Shown here one piece after another: positions 17,530 to 26,735 of a stretch of DNA of 64,000 nt (positions within the stretch are counted from its first letter, which is position 1; the number at the start of each line of letters is the position of its first letter). Source of the stretch: Barnesiella sp. An22 (GTDB taxonomy: Bacteria; Bacteroidota; Bacteroidia; Bacteroidales; Barnesiellaceae). The notes under the pieces were generated by a model. The model saw nothing but the letters and a program-made list of their open reading frames with translations, was not told the DNA's origin and searched no databases. Position numbers and translations under genes: made by a program. The stretch is taken from NCBI RefSeq assembly GCF_002159975.1, contig NZ_NFJR01000004.1, positions 1 to 64,000 of the forward strand, given 5' to 3'.

Positions 17530-20199
17530 ATGAAGAATTTGAACTTGAAAATACAGTATAATATGCCTTTAAGGTATCTGGCCGTCTTTTTGACATTGTC
17601 TTTGTGTTCATGGGCGGCAACCGCACAGAATGAAGAGAAGCTCGACACGATATACAACCCCAAAGTTGTCTACTCGGCTATTCCGCAGAAATACGAAATT
17701 GCCGGTATTACCGTGACCGGTGCACCCAACTACGAGGACTATGTGCTCATCGGTTACTCGGGGCTCGAGGTGGGACAGGTAATCGAGATTCCCGGTAACG
17801 CCATTACCGATGCTGCCAAGAAATTCTGGCGGCAGGGCCTCTTCTCCGACGTGGTCATCAAGTTGACCAAGACCTATGGCGACAAGGCGTGGATCGAAAT
17901 TCAGCTCAAGCAACAGCCGCGTATCTCGCAAATCAACTACCACGGCCTCAAGAAGAGCGAGCGCGAAGATCTGGAGATGCGTCTGGGGCTGGTGAAGGGT
18001 AACCAGATTACCCCCAACATTGTCGACCGTGCCACTTCCATCATCAAGAAACATTTCGAGGAGAAGGGCTTCAAGAATGCCGAGGTAAACATCCGGCAGA
18101 CCGATGACCTCACCCACGAAAACGAGGTAATCGTCGACATCTACATCGACAAGAAAGAGAAAATCAAAGTTCACAAGATATACATCGAGGGCAACCAGGC
18201 TCTCTCGGACCGGAAGATCAAGTGGGCTATGAAGAAGACCAACGAGAAGGGCAACCTGCTCCACCTCTTCCGTACCAAGAAATTTGTCGAGGAGAACTAC
18301 AAAAACGACAAGAACCTCATTATCGAGAAGTACAACGAGCTGGGCTACCGCGATGCAACCATCGTGAGCGACAGCGTGGTACGCTACAACGACAAGACCG
18401 TCGACGTCTACCTCACCATCGACGAGGGCGACAAATACTACATCCGCAACATCGACTGGGTGGGCAACACCATCTATCCCTCGGACTACCTCTCGGCCGT
18501 GCTGGGCATGAAGCCGGGCGATGTCTATAACCAGAAGATGCTCAACAAGCGGACCATGGAGGACGAAGATGCCGTGGCCAACCTCTACATGGACCGCGGT
18601 TACCTCTTCTTCCAGCTGGTGCCCATCGAGGGGAATGTACAGAACGACTCCATCGATCTGGAGATTCGCCTCTTCGAGGGTCCGCAGGCCCGCATCAACA
18701 AGGTGGTCATCAACGGTAACGACCGTCTGTACGAGCACGTTATCCGTCGTGAGCTGCGTACCAAGCCGGGCGAACTCTTCAGCAAGTCGGACCTCATGCG
18801 TTCGGCCCGTGAGATTGCCCAGACCGGTCACTTCGACCCCGAGACCATGGACATCAAACCCGAGCCCAACGAAGAGAACGGTACGGTAGACCTTATCTAC
18901 AACCTCGAGTCGAAGGCCAACGACCAGATTGAATTCTCGGCCGGTTGGGGCCAGACGGGTGTAATTGGTAAACTCAGTCTCAAATTCACCAACTTCTCCA
19001 TCAAGAACCTGTTGAACCCCAAATCGTTCAAGGGTATTATCCCGCAGGGCGACGGACAGACTTTCACCATCAGTGCGCAGACCAATGCCCGCTACTATCA
19101 GCAGTACAGCATCTCGTTCTACGACCCCTGGTTCGGTGGCAAGCGTCCTAACTCGTTCCAGTTCTCGGCCTATTACAGCCGCCAGACCGGTATCGAGAGC
19201 TCGTTCCTGAGCAATGCCTACAACAGCATCTACAACAATGCGTTGTATGGCGGTTATTATGGAAGTTACGGCGGCTACTACAACAACTATTACAACGACT
19301 ACTACCAGAGTGCCTACGAGAACGCACTCGACCCCAACAAGTCGTTGCAGATGGTGGGTGTATCGTTCGGCTTCGGTAAACGGTTGGAGTGGCCCGACGA
19401 CTACTTCACCTTCATGGCCGAGCTCGGTTACCAGGCCTATATCCTCAAGAACTGGGAGTACCTCTATTACATGCAGAACGGTACGTCGCACAGCTTCACG
19501 CTGGGTCTGACTCTGGGTCGTAGCTCTATCGACAACCCCATCTACACCCGCCGCGGTTCGCAGTTCACCCTCTCGGCACAGTTCACGCCGCCCTATTCGC
19601 TCTTCTCCAAGACCGACTACAAGAGCCTCTACGAAAGCTCGTCGCGAGCCGACCGCGAGAAACTCTACCGCTGGATCGAGTATTACAAGATCAAGTTCAA
19701 GAGCCGCGTCTATACGCCGCTGAACAACTCGGAGAAATATACGCTGGTGCTCATGGGCCGTGCCGACTTCGGTTTGCTGGGCTCGTACAACAAATACAAA
19801 CAGACCCCCTTCGAGACCTTCTGTGTGGGAGGTGACGGTATGACCGGTTCCTATACCTATGCTACCGAGACCATCGGTTTGAGAGGTTATGACAACAACT
19901 CGCTCACGCCTTATTATGACGGTCGTGCCTATACCCGCTTCTCGATGGAGTTGCACTTCCCGTTCCTGTTGCAACCCTCATCGACCATCTACGGTTTGGC
20001 CTTTGTCGAGGGCGGTAATGCCTGGACCCAGCTCGAGAATTTCAACCCCTTCTCGCTGAAACGTTCGGCCGGTGTGGGTGTGCGCATCTTCCTGCCGATG
20101 ATTGGTCTGATGGGTATCGACTGGGCCTACGGTTTCGACAAGGTACAGGGCGAACGCGGTGGAGGCCACTTCCACTTCATCCTGGGTCAGGAATTTTAA
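17530..20199 (+). CDS. bamA: Outer membrane assembly factor BamA
   Basis: Central channel of the machine that inserts outer-membrane proteins. The 889-residue protein has a signal peptide (about 1-35, ending AATAQ), a run of POTRA domains (about 55-460), and a C-terminal 16-strand barrel ending in phenylalanine (FHFILGQEF). Starts without a gap after the uppS stop; an in-frame ATG at 17563 is an alternative start. A tyrosine/asparagine/glycine-rich segment at about 564-597 (YGGYYGSYGGYYNNYYNDYY) lies in a predicted surface loop and is unusual. The family is established; loop function is unknown. Confidence 0.95.
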   Translation: MKNLNLKIQYNMPLRYLAVFLTLSLCSWAATAQNEEKLDTIYNPKVVYSAIPQKYEIAGITVTGAPNYEDYVLIGYSGLEVGQVIEIPGNAITDAAKKFWRQGLFSDVVIKLTKTYGDKAWIEIQLKQQPRISQINYHGLKKSEREDLEMRLGLVKGNQITPNIVDRATSIIKKHFEEKGFKNAEVNIRQTDDLTHENEVIVDIYIDKKEKIKVHKIYIEGNQALSDRKIKWAMKKTNEKGNLLHLFRTKKFVEENYKNDKNLIIEKYNELGYRDATIVSDSVVRYNDKTVDVYLTIDEGDKYYIRNIDWVGNTIYPSDYLSAVLGMKPGDVYNQKMLNKRTMEDEDAVANLYMDRGYLFFQLVPIEGNVQNDSIDLEIRLFEGPQARINKVVINGNDRLYEHVIRRELRTKPGELFSKSDLMRSAREIAQTGHFDPETMDIKPEPNEENGTVDLIYNLESKANDQIEFSAGWGQTGVIGKLSLKFTNFSIKNLLNPKSFKGIIPQGDGQTFTISAQTNARYYQQYSISFYDPWFGGKRPNSFQFSAYYSRQTGIESSFLSNAYNSIYNNALYGGYYGSYGGYYNNYYNDYYQSAYENALDPNKSLQMVGVSFGFGKRLEWPDDYFTFMAELGYQAYILKNWEYLYYMQNGTSHSFTLGLTLGRSSIDNPIYTRRGSQFTLSAQFTPPYSLFSKTDYKSLYESSSRADREKLYRWIEYYKIKFKSRVYTPLNNSEKYTLVLMGRADFGLLGSYNKYKQTPFETFCVGGDGMTGSYTYATETIGLRGYDNNSLTPYYDGRAYTRFSMELHFPFLLQPSSTIYGLAFVEGGNAWTQLENFNPFSLKRSAGVGVRIFLPMIGLMGIDWAYGFDKVQGERGGGHFHFILGQEF

Positions 20200-20242
20200 T
20201 TTGTGAAAAAACAGATGTATTTTGTGTTAAATGCTCTAAAAG

Positions 20243-20280
20243 GATAGCGCGGTTTAATAGAATCGCGCTATCTTTATTTT
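20243..20280 (+). terminator. Terminator after bamA
   Basis: GATAGCGCG (20243-20251) pairs perfectly with CGCGCTATC (20264-20272), followed by TTTATTTTT. It implies the two skp genes use their own promoter or readthrough. Confidence 0.8.
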
Positions 20281-20354
20281 TCGGAGACTGTGGTGATTGG
20301 TTCGGTCTCTCCCCGAGAACGTAGAAATGTATAACTAAAACCCTGAAATGTGAT

Positions 20355-20870
20355 ATGAAAAGAATAGTTCTTTTGGCGATCGCGGCGATAGCCTTTGCCG
20401 CTTCGTCGGTAGCCCAGAAATATGCGTTGATTGATATGGAGTATATTCTCAAGAACATACCTTCGTACGAGATGGCCAACGAGCAGTTGAACCAGGTGTC
20501 GCAACGCTGGCAAAAAGAGTGCGACGACAAGGCGGCCGAGGCCAAGACCATGTATCAGAACTACCAGTCGGACCTGGTGTTCCTGACCGAAGACATGAAG
20601 GTGAAACGCGAAGAGGAGATTCGCGACAAGGAGACCGAGGTGGTAGAGTTGCGTCGGAAATACTTCGGCCCCGAAGGCGAACTGTTCAAAAAACGCGAGA
20701 GTCTGATGAAACCTATCCAGGACGACATTTACAATGCCATCAAGAAAATTTCGGAGGAGAAAGGCTACTCGATGGTTATCGACCGAGCTTCGTCGCCCAA
20801 TATCATTTTTGCTTCACCCAAGATAGATATTAGTAATGAAGTGCTCGCAAAGTTAGGATATTCAAAATAA
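20355..20870 (+). CDS. OmpH/Skp-family periplasmic chaperone (first copy)
   Basis: Periplasmic holdase that escorts unfolded outer-membrane proteins to BamA. The 171-residue protein has a signal peptide (ends ASSVAQ), then YALIDMEYILKNIPSYE, a long charged coiled coil (about 40-125), and a C-terminal strand (YSMVIDRASSPNIIFASPKIDIS). It follows bamA and is followed by a second, divergent copy 53 bases on, the usual Bacteroidales arrangement. Confidence 0.92.
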   Translation: MKRIVLLAIAAIAFAASSVAQKYALIDMEYILKNIPSYEMANEQLNQVSQRWQKECDDKAAEAKTMYQNYQSDLVFLTEDMKVKREEEIRDKETEVVELRRKYFGPEGELFKKRESLMKPIQDDIYNAIKKISEEKGYSMVIDRASSPNIIFASPKIDISNEVLAKLGYSK

Positions 20871-20875
20871 TTGCG

Positions 20876-20883
20876 TACTTTTG
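20876..20883 (+). promoter_or_regulatory. -7 element for second skp gene
   Basis: TACTTTTG matches TAnnTTTG and lies 40 bases upstream of the next ATG, straight after the first skp stop. The -33 element is not obvious. Confidence 0.5.
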
Positions 20884-20923
20884 CACTGTTATTCGTAACT
20901 AACAATAAAAACAAAAATATAGT

Positions 20924-21439
20924 ATGATCAAAAAACTTCTTTTTGCTGCTGTGTGCTTCTGCTCGCTGAGCTTCATGGCACAAGCGCAACAGGCCCTTAA
21001 ATTCGGTACCGTAAATTCTCAGGAGATTTTCATGCTGATGCCCGAGAAAGCAACTGCCGAGAAGACTCTTCAAGATATTAACAAGAAGTATGAGGATGAA
21101 TTCATGAAGATTCAGGAAGAGTTTACCAAGAAATATAAAGAGTATATGGCTTTGGGCGACACGATTCCCGAGACAATCCGTGCCCGTCGCATGCAAGAGG
21201 TTCAGGATTCTCAATCGCGTATCGAGAGCTTCCGCGAAATGGCCGCTCAAGATATCCAGAAACAACAGGAGGCCCTCTTCGCTCCTATCCAACAGAAACT
21301 GATGGACGCCATCAAGTCGGTAGGTGCCGAAGGCAAATACACCTATATCTTCGACTTGGCCTATCCTATTGTCATCTATCAGGGTGCACCCAGCGAAGAT
21401 GTAACTCCGTTGGTAAAAGCCAAATTGGGCTTGAAATAA
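20924..21439 (+). CDS. OmpH/Skp-family periplasmic chaperone (second copy)
   Basis: Second Skp-like protein, also 171 residues: signal peptide (ends MAQAQQ), conserved LKFGTVNSQEIFMLMPE, a coiled-coil arm (about 45-125), and a C-terminal strand (KYTYIFDLAYPIVIYQGAPSEDVTPLV). Identity to the first copy is low by eye, so this is an old duplication with possibly different clients. It is followed by its own terminator. Confidence 0.92.
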   Translation: MIKKLLFAAVCFCSLSFMAQAQQALKFGTVNSQEIFMLMPEKATAEKTLQDINKKYEDEFMKIQEEFTKKYKEYMALGDTIPETIRARRMQEVQDSQSRIESFREMAAQDIQKQQEALFAPIQQKLMDAIKSVGAEGKYTYIFDLAYPIVIYQGAPSEDVTPLVKAKLGLK

Positions 21440-21468
21440 TTATTCCCTCGTCGAGGGACTGTATAAAA

Positions 21469-21497
21469 GGGTGATAATGTAACTTATCATCCTTTTT
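21469..21497 (+). terminator. Terminator after second skp gene
   Basis: GGGTGATAA (21469-21477) pairs with TTATCATCC (21484-21492), with one G-U pair, followed by five T. A smaller CCCTCG/CGAGGG hairpin lies just upstream (21445-21457). Confidence 0.75.
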
Positions 21498-21517
21498 CCA
21501 TATATACGGGAACAGAG

Positions 21518-22363
21518 ATGAATGTAAACAAAGAGCATACGATGATGGGCCCCATCGGGGTCTTCGACTCGGGTTACGGCGGCCTCACCATACTCGAGCA
21601 GGTGCGTCGGGGATTGCCCCAGTACGACTACCTATATCTGGGCGATAACGCCCGGGCGCCATACGGTACACGTTCGTTCGAGATTGTCTATGAGTTTACC
21701 AAGCAGGCGGTGCTGCACCTCTTCGATCAGGGGTGTTCGCTGGTGATACTGGCCTGCAATACGGCTTCGGCCAAGGCGCTGCGCAGCATTCAGCAGAACG
21801 ATTTGCCTCGCATTGCTCCCGATCGTCGGGTGCTGGGGGTGATACGCCCCACCGTCGAGGCGCTGGCCGAGCTTACCCGCACCGGCCACATAGGTGTGTT
21901 GGCTACGCCGGGTACCATACAGTCGCGGTCGTACGAGATGGAAATCAAGAAGATGTACCCCGGTTACGAGGTCTACGGACAGGCTTGCCCCATGTGGGTT
22001 CCGCTGGTCGAGAACAACGAGGCGCAGGGTCCCGGTGCCGATTACTTCGTGAAGAAGTACATCGACGAACTGCTGGCCCAGTCACCCGCCATCGATACGG
22101 TGGTGCTGGGGTGCACCCACTATCCGCTGTTACTCGATAAGATCAGGAGATACCTCCCCCCGTCGGTATCGGTGGTGGTACAGGGGCCGCTGGTAACCGA
22201 CCGGTTGGCCGACTATCTGCACCGTCACCCCGAGATCGAAACCCGTTGCTCGAAGGGTGGCCACTGCCGCTACCTCACCACCGAGGCAACCGGCAAATTC
22301 TCCGAGGCGGCTACGCTCTTCCTTCACGAGCCGGTAGGGGCCGAACACATTGTATTGGGATAA
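21518..22363 (+). CDS. murI: Glutamate racemase
   Basis: Supplies D-glutamate for peptidoglycan. The 281-residue protein begins with GPIGVFDSGYGGLT and has the two catalytic cysteines, Cys80 in LACNTASA and about Cys199 in LGCTHYPLL. The first nine residues (MNVNKEHTM) may be extra: ATGs at 21542 and 21545 are possible alternative starts. Followed 13 bases later by the S4-domain gene. Confidence 0.95.
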   Translation: MNVNKEHTMMGPIGVFDSGYGGLTILEQVRRGLPQYDYLYLGDNARAPYGTRSFEIVYEFTKQAVLHLFDQGCSLVILACNTASAKALRSIQQNDLPRIAPDRRVLGVIRPTVEALAELTRTGHIGVLATPGTIQSRSYEMEIKKMYPGYEVYGQACPMWVPLVENNEAQGPGADYFVKKYIDELLAQSPAIDTVVLGCTHYPLLLDKIRRYLPPSVSVVVQGPLVTDRLADYLHRHPEIETRCSKGGHCRYLTTEATGKFSEAATLFLHEPVGAEHIVLG

Positions 22364-22376
22364 CTGAAAAATATTT

Positions 22377-22907
22377 ATGACTATGGCAAAGAAAGAGACT
22401 CTGCCGGGTATCCGGCTCAACAAATACATCAGCGACTCGGGCTTCTGCTCCCGCCGGGAGGCCGACAAACTCATTACCGACGAACGGGTCACCATCAACG
22501 GCCATCTGGCCACACTGGGCAGCCGGGTCGAAGAGGGCGACAAGGTGAAAATCGACGGCGAACCGCTGCACTACATCCCCATGGAACAGCGCGAGTACAA
22601 GTTGCGCCGTTACGGGGCTTCGTCGCGCCGCAACAGCTCGTTCGGGGCCGAGGCTGCCGAGGAGCGGTCGACCCACCGTCCGGCGCGCAATCGGGCTGCA
22701 GAGGGGCGCGAGAGCGATTCGCAAGGCGGGCGTCGCACCCGTCATGCCGCTCACGAGTCGGGCCGTCGCAGAGCACAACCGGCCAAACCTCGGGCCGAGC
22801 GTGTCGACAAGAAAGATGCTGCCGGGCGTAGTGCTTCGGCCGACCATACACGGGGCCGGGGCACAACCTCCAAGAGTCGTCCCGACGAGAAACGCCGTCG
22901 GGGCTGA
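22377..22907 (+). CDS. Orphan S4-domain RNA-binding protein with a long basic tail
   Basis: A 176-residue protein. Residues 10-70 form an S4 RNA-binding domain like the start of RsuA/RluF pseudouridine synthases (IRLNKYISDSGFCSRREADKLI, VTINGHLATLGSRVEEGDKVKIDGEPL). The synthase catalytic domain is absent. Residues 75-176 are instead a low-complexity, arginine-, alanine- and serine-rich, probably disordered tail ending EKRRRG. It may bind rRNA or another RNA. It lies 13 bases after murI and before a strong terminator. A truncated pseudouridine synthase is possible, but the frame is intact and the tail is too regular to look like decay. Confidence 0.75.
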   Translation: MTMAKKETLPGIRLNKYISDSGFCSRREADKLITDERVTINGHLATLGSRVEEGDKVKIDGEPLHYIPMEQREYKLRRYGASSRRNSSFGAEAAEERSTHRPARNRAAEGRESDSQGGRRTRHAAHESGRRRAQPAKPRAERVDKKDAAGRSASADHTRGRGTTSKSRPDEKRRRG

Positions 22908-22988
22908 TGGCCATGAGGCCGTGCCGGTTTCCGATGTGGAGAAGGGCGGCCCTTGAGCCCCCTTGTGCTGCGAAACGAACCTATACGA

Positions 22989-23041
22989 CAATCCCCCTTG
23001 CCTGTGAGCTACATGCTTCCGGCAAGGGGGATTGTTTTTTT
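22989..23041 (+). terminator. Strong terminator after S4-protein gene
   Basis: A perfect 14-bp stem (22989-23002 with 23021-23034) with an 18-base loop is followed by at least seven T. The rest of the 22908-23082 gap shows nothing else. Confidence 0.9.
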
Positions 23042-23082
23042 TATCTTGAGATCTCCTTTTCCTTGAGAAGAAAGTGGCTTGC

Positions 23083-24144
23083 TTAGACCAGCCATTTAAC
23101 CAGCAGGTAACCACCGCCCACCAGCCAGATGAAGAGCCCGAAGGCCAAAATGAAAGGTTTGGCTCCTGCCTGTTTGAACTTGTCAATGCTGGTCTCGGCG
23201 CCCAGTGCCGTCATGGCCATGGTCAGCATGAAAGTATCGAGGTATTCGATGGCTCCGTTCAGGGGAATGTCTTTTACGGTCGGGGCATCGAAGAGGTACT
23301 GGAGCAAGGAATTCAGGCAGATGATGCCGATGAATCCGAAAGCAAACCAGGGAATGGTAATCTTGCTCTTGGCCACTGTGCCGTCGGCTGATACTTTTTT
23401 ACGTCCGGCAAGGGCGAAGCTCATGATGACCAATACGGGGGCCAGGAGCATGACACGAATCATCTTGGTGATGGTGGCTGTACCGGCAATGCCCAGCGTA
23501 TCGGTGGGGTCCATCGCATTGCCTGCACCGGCAACGTGGGCCACTTCGTGCAGGGTACTTCCCGTGTAGATGGCTACCTGGGTATCGGACAGACTGGAGA
23601 GCAGTCCTGAGCGGTACATGATGGGGTAGAGGAACATGGCAATGGTTCCGAAAATGACTACGGTAGACACGGCGATGGCGGTCTTATGGCCTTCGCACTT
23701 GATAACCGGCTCGGCACCGAGTACGGCAGCTGCACCACAGATGGCACTGCCGGTAGAGGTAATCAGGGCGGTGTCTTTGTCTATCTTCAGCAGCTTGCCC
23801 AGGAAGATGCCCAGGAAGATGGTGCCGCAAACGATGATGCTGTCTACCAGAATGGCCGGGAGACCTACGGCGGCCACATCGGTCAGCGTCAGGCGGAAAC
23901 CGTAGAGTACGATACCGGCGCGCAGAATCTGTTTCGAACAGAATTTGATACCCGGCACCCAGGTCTCGGGCAGCCGGTTGCGCAAGCTGTTGGCGTAGAG
24001 CATGCCCAATACGATACCCACGATGAGCGGACTGAGCGAGAGATTTTTTATAAACTGGATCTCGGCGATGTAGAAAGCCGAAAACGAGAAGAGTACAATC
24101 AATAGAATACCATGAAGTACGTTTCCTTGTTTTTCGCTGATCAT
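23083..24144 (-). CDS. YeiH/UPF0324-family membrane transporter
   Basis: A 353-residue integral membrane protein with about 10 segments, of the YeiH family annotated as putative sulfate exporters. Recognisable stretches are LSPLIVGIVLGMLYAN, GIKFCSKQILRAGIVLYG, TSTGSAICGAAAVLGAEPVI and TGSTLHEVAHVAGAG. The histidine/glutamate pair in the last segment is a family hallmark. Single-gene unit on the minus strand. The transported substrate is inferred from the family only. Confidence 0.88.
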   Translation of the reverse strand: MISEKQGNVLHGILLIVLFSFSAFYIAEIQFIKNLSLSPLIVGIVLGMLYANSLRNRLPETWVPGIKFCSKQILRAGIVLYGFRLTLTDVAAVGLPAILVDSIIVCGTIFLGIFLGKLLKIDKDTALITSTGSAICGAAAVLGAEPVIKCEGHKTAIAVSTVVIFGTIAMFLYPIMYRSGLLSSLSDTQVAIYTGSTLHEVAHVAGAGNAMDPTDTLGIAGTATITKMIRVMLLAPVLVIMSFALAGRKKVSADGTVAKSKITIPWFAFGFIGIICLNSLLQYLFDAPTVKDIPLNGAIEYLDTFMLTMAMTALGAETSIDKFKQAGAKPFILAFGLFIWLVGGGYLLVKWLV

Positions 24145-24352
24145 AACAGTTGAATATTAGAGTGTTTTGTTTTGTATTATTGACTTGAGCGGCGAAACAG
24201 ACCGGGCCGTTTCCCGGGGAAAACACATTTACCCGTCGGGTGGTTTTCCGGTTTCGCGCTGCAAAGGTAGGTTTTTATTTCAAAAGTTATGATTTCTTTG
24301 TAGTTATAATCTATAACCAGAGGTTATGCCCCGCCTGCTCCCGGGTTAAACG

Positions 24353-24388
24353 CACCGAGGGGCTGCCCGCAAAGGCAGCCCCTCGGTG
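24353..24388 (-). terminator. Terminator after gamma-carbonic-anhydrase-like gene
   Basis: A perfect 15-bp GC-rich stem (24353-24367 with 24374-24388) lies 20 bases past the stop. The following T-run is weak, so efficiency is uncertain. Confidence 0.7.
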
Positions 24389-24408
24389 TATGGGTTGAAG
24401 GGTAGGGG

Positions 24409-24927
24409 TTACTCCTCTTCGTACCAGGTCGAGTACATCAGGTAGTTTTTGGCAATCTTCTGGTTGATTTCCTTCGACTGTTCGGGATCGACCATCTTGA
24501 TGAATTTGGCCGGAGTCCCGCCCCAGAGTTCGCCCGGTTTGATAACCGTCTTGCTCAGCACTACTGCACCGGCAGCCACGATGGCGCCTTCGCCCACTAC
24601 GGCATGGTCGAGCACGACCGAGCCCATGCCTATGAGGGCTCCGTTGTGTATGGTGGCTCCGTGTATGGTCACGTTGTGGCCTATCGACACGTCGTCGCCA
24701 ATCTCGATTGTCGATTTTTCGTAGAGGGTATGCAGTACCGCACCGTCTTGAATGTTCACCCGGTTGCCGATGCGTATCGAGTTGACATCGCCCCGCAACA
24801 CGGCTCCGAACCAGATGCTGCATTCGTCACCGATGACGGTATCGCCTATGAGTACGGCATTGTCGGCCAGGAAGCAGTTCTTGCCGACCTTGGGGGTAAA
24901 GCCCCGCACAGATTTTATAAGTGCCAT
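24409..24927 (-). CDS. Gamma-carbonic-anhydrase-family protein
   Basis: A 172-residue left-handed beta-helix protein made of hexapeptide repeats (AVLIGDTVIGDECSIWFGAVLRGDV…). Zinc-ligand histidines appear in the expected places: one in GAVLHTL and two in SIGHNVTIHGATIHN. The C-terminal helix (VDPEQSKEINQKIAKNYLMY) is as in YrdA/PaaY proteins. Many of these have no measurable anhydrase activity, so the reaction is uncertain. It follows the aminopeptidase P gene by 29 bases and is probably co-transcribed. Confidence 0.9.
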   Translation of the reverse strand: MALIKSVRGFTPKVGKNCFLADNAVLIGDTVIGDECSIWFGAVLRGDVNSIRIGNRVNIQDGAVLHTLYEKSTIEIGDDVSIGHNVTIHGATIHNGALIGMGSVVLDHAVVGEGAIVAAGAVVLSKTVIKPGELWGGTPAKFIKMVDPEQSKEINQKIAKNYLMYSTWYEEE

Positions 24928-24956
24928 ATCGAATCTATTTTTTTAGTTTGTATCCG

Positions 24957-26735
24957 TTAGATAGATGTTGTCTTGCGGTGCAACCATTGCTGTTCCTCCT
25001 CGTTGAGCATGGGGCTGAGGCGGTCGTATACCATTTCGTGGTAGTTGTTGAGCCATTCGATCTCCTTCTCGGTCATAATCGAGAGGTCGAGCGCCTCGGT
25101 GTCGAAGGGGAAGAGAGTGAGGGTCTCGAAGCGGTAGAACATGCCGAACTCGTTCTGGTAGTCGGGAACGGTGAGAATGAGGTTCTCGCAACGGATGCCA
25201 TACTCGCCCGTGCGGTAGAGACCCGGTTCGTTCGAGGTAATCATGCCCGGCATGAGCGGGGTGGGGTTCTCTTCGAGGCGGATGTTTTGCGGTCCCTCGT
25301 GCACGTTGAGGAAGTGGCCCACGCCGTGGCCTGTGCCGTGCAGGTAGTTGAGGTGGTCGTCCCACAGGAAGTGACGGGCCAGAGCATCGAGCTGCGAGCC
25401 CCGGGTGCCTTGCGGGAAGTGGCAAGAGGCCAGTGCGATGTGCCCCTTCATTACCAGCGTGAAGTCGCGTTTCTGCCGCGGCGAAAGGTTGCCCAGCGAG
25501 ATGGTGCGGGTGATGTCGGTCGTGCCGTCGAGGTATTGGGCACCCGAGTCGATGAGCAGGAATCCGCGGCGGGTAATGGTGGCGTTGCTCTCGGGGGTAG
25601 CCGTGTAGTGGACGATGGCGCCGTGCTCGTTGAAGCCGGCGATGGTGGCGAAGCTCTCGCCCACGTAGAGGTTCTGTTGCGAGCGGAACTCACGCAGTTT
25701 TTCGGCTACGGTAATCTCGGTCACTTTGCCGCTGTCGATATTCTGTTCGAGCCAGCGGAAGAAGCGAACCAGAGCTACACCGTCGCGAATCATGGCCTCG
25801 CGGGTGCCGGCCAGTTGAGTCTCGTTCTTGATGCTCTTGAGCAGGGCAATGGGCGATTGTCCCGACACGGAGGTGGCGTTGAGTTTATTTAATAAGGTAT
25901 AGTTGATTTTGTTGGTGTCGACGAATACCTTTTTCTCGACCGGCAGAGAGCCCACGAAGTCGAAGATGCTGTCGTAGGGCATGATTTCGACGGCATTCTT
26001 TTTCAAGTATTGGCATACGGTGTCGCCAATCTTGTCCTGGTCGATGAAGAGGATACGACGGTCGTCGTCGATATAGGCATAGCACACTACCACGGGGTTG
26101 CACTTCACGTCGTTGCCGCGGATGTTGAAGGCCCAGGCAATCTCGTCGAGGGCAGCCAGCAGCAAGGCTTCGGCTCCGGCCTGGTGTACCTGCTCCATGA
26201 TGCGGGTCATCTTGTCGGCTACCGATTCGCCGCTATATTTCTCCTCGTGGATGAAGACCTCGTTTTTGGGAATCGAGGGGCGTCCCTCCCAGATGGTGTC
26301 GAAGGGGGTGAAGTCGGAGACGAAGTGAAGTCCGTGACTCTCGAAGTTCTGCTTCATCTTGGCGGCTTGCGAAGCCCCGAACAGCGTACCGTCGATAGCT
26401 ACGGTAGCCCCTTGCGGCAGAGTCTTCAAGAGCCATTGTTCGATGGTGGGCGTATCGGGTAACCCCTCTTTGAAGAGCTCGAAACCCGAGCCCTCGAGTT
26501 GTTGCGCTGCTTGCAGGAAGTAGCGAGAGTCGGTCCACAGTCCGGCCTGATTGGTGGTTACGACAGCGGTTCCGGCCGATCCGTTAAATCCTGAAATCCA
26601 GGTGCGTGCAGCCCAGTGACTGGCATAATACTCGCTTTGGTGCGGATCGGTCCCCGGTATGATAAACGCGGTAATACCGGCTTTGCCCATCTCTTCGCGC
26701 AGGGCTTTCAGTCGGGGTAATGTCGATTTGCTCAT
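24957..26735 (-). CDS. Aminopeptidase P (Xaa-Pro aminopeptidase), three-domain form
   Basis: Cytoplasmic M24B metallopeptidase that removes an N-terminal residue before proline. The 592-residue length fits the long three-domain eukaryote-like form. Metal ligands are visible in LLIDSGAQYLDGTTDITRT (two Asp), GTGHGVGHFLNVHEGP (His), SNEPGLYR (Glu) and RCENL (Glu). N-terminal creatinase-like domains hold IIPGTDPHQSEYYASHW. No signal peptide. First gene of a two-gene unit with the gamma-carbonic-anhydrase-like gene. Confidence 0.94.
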   Translation of the reverse strand: MSKSTLPRLKALREEMGKAGITAFIIPGTDPHQSEYYASHWAARTWISGFNGSAGTAVVTTNQAGLWTDSRYFLQAAQQLEGSGFELFKEGLPDTPTIEQWLLKTLPQGATVAIDGTLFGASQAAKMKQNFESHGLHFVSDFTPFDTIWEGRPSIPKNEVFIHEEKYSGESVADKMTRIMEQVHQAGAEALLLAALDEIAWAFNIRGNDVKCNPVVVCYAYIDDDRRILFIDQDKIGDTVCQYLKKNAVEIMPYDSIFDFVGSLPVEKKVFVDTNKINYTLLNKLNATSVSGQSPIALLKSIKNETQLAGTREAMIRDGVALVRFFRWLEQNIDSGKVTEITVAEKLREFRSQQNLYVGESFATIAGFNEHGAIVHYTATPESNATITRRGFLLIDSGAQYLDGTTDITRTISLGNLSPRQKRDFTLVMKGHIALASCHFPQGTRGSQLDALARHFLWDDHLNYLHGTGHGVGHFLNVHEGPQNIRLEENPTPLMPGMITSNEPGLYRTGEYGIRCENLILTVPDYQNEFGMFYRFETLTLFPFDTEALDLSIMTEKEIEWLNNYHEMVYDRLSPMLNEEEQQWLHRKTTSI

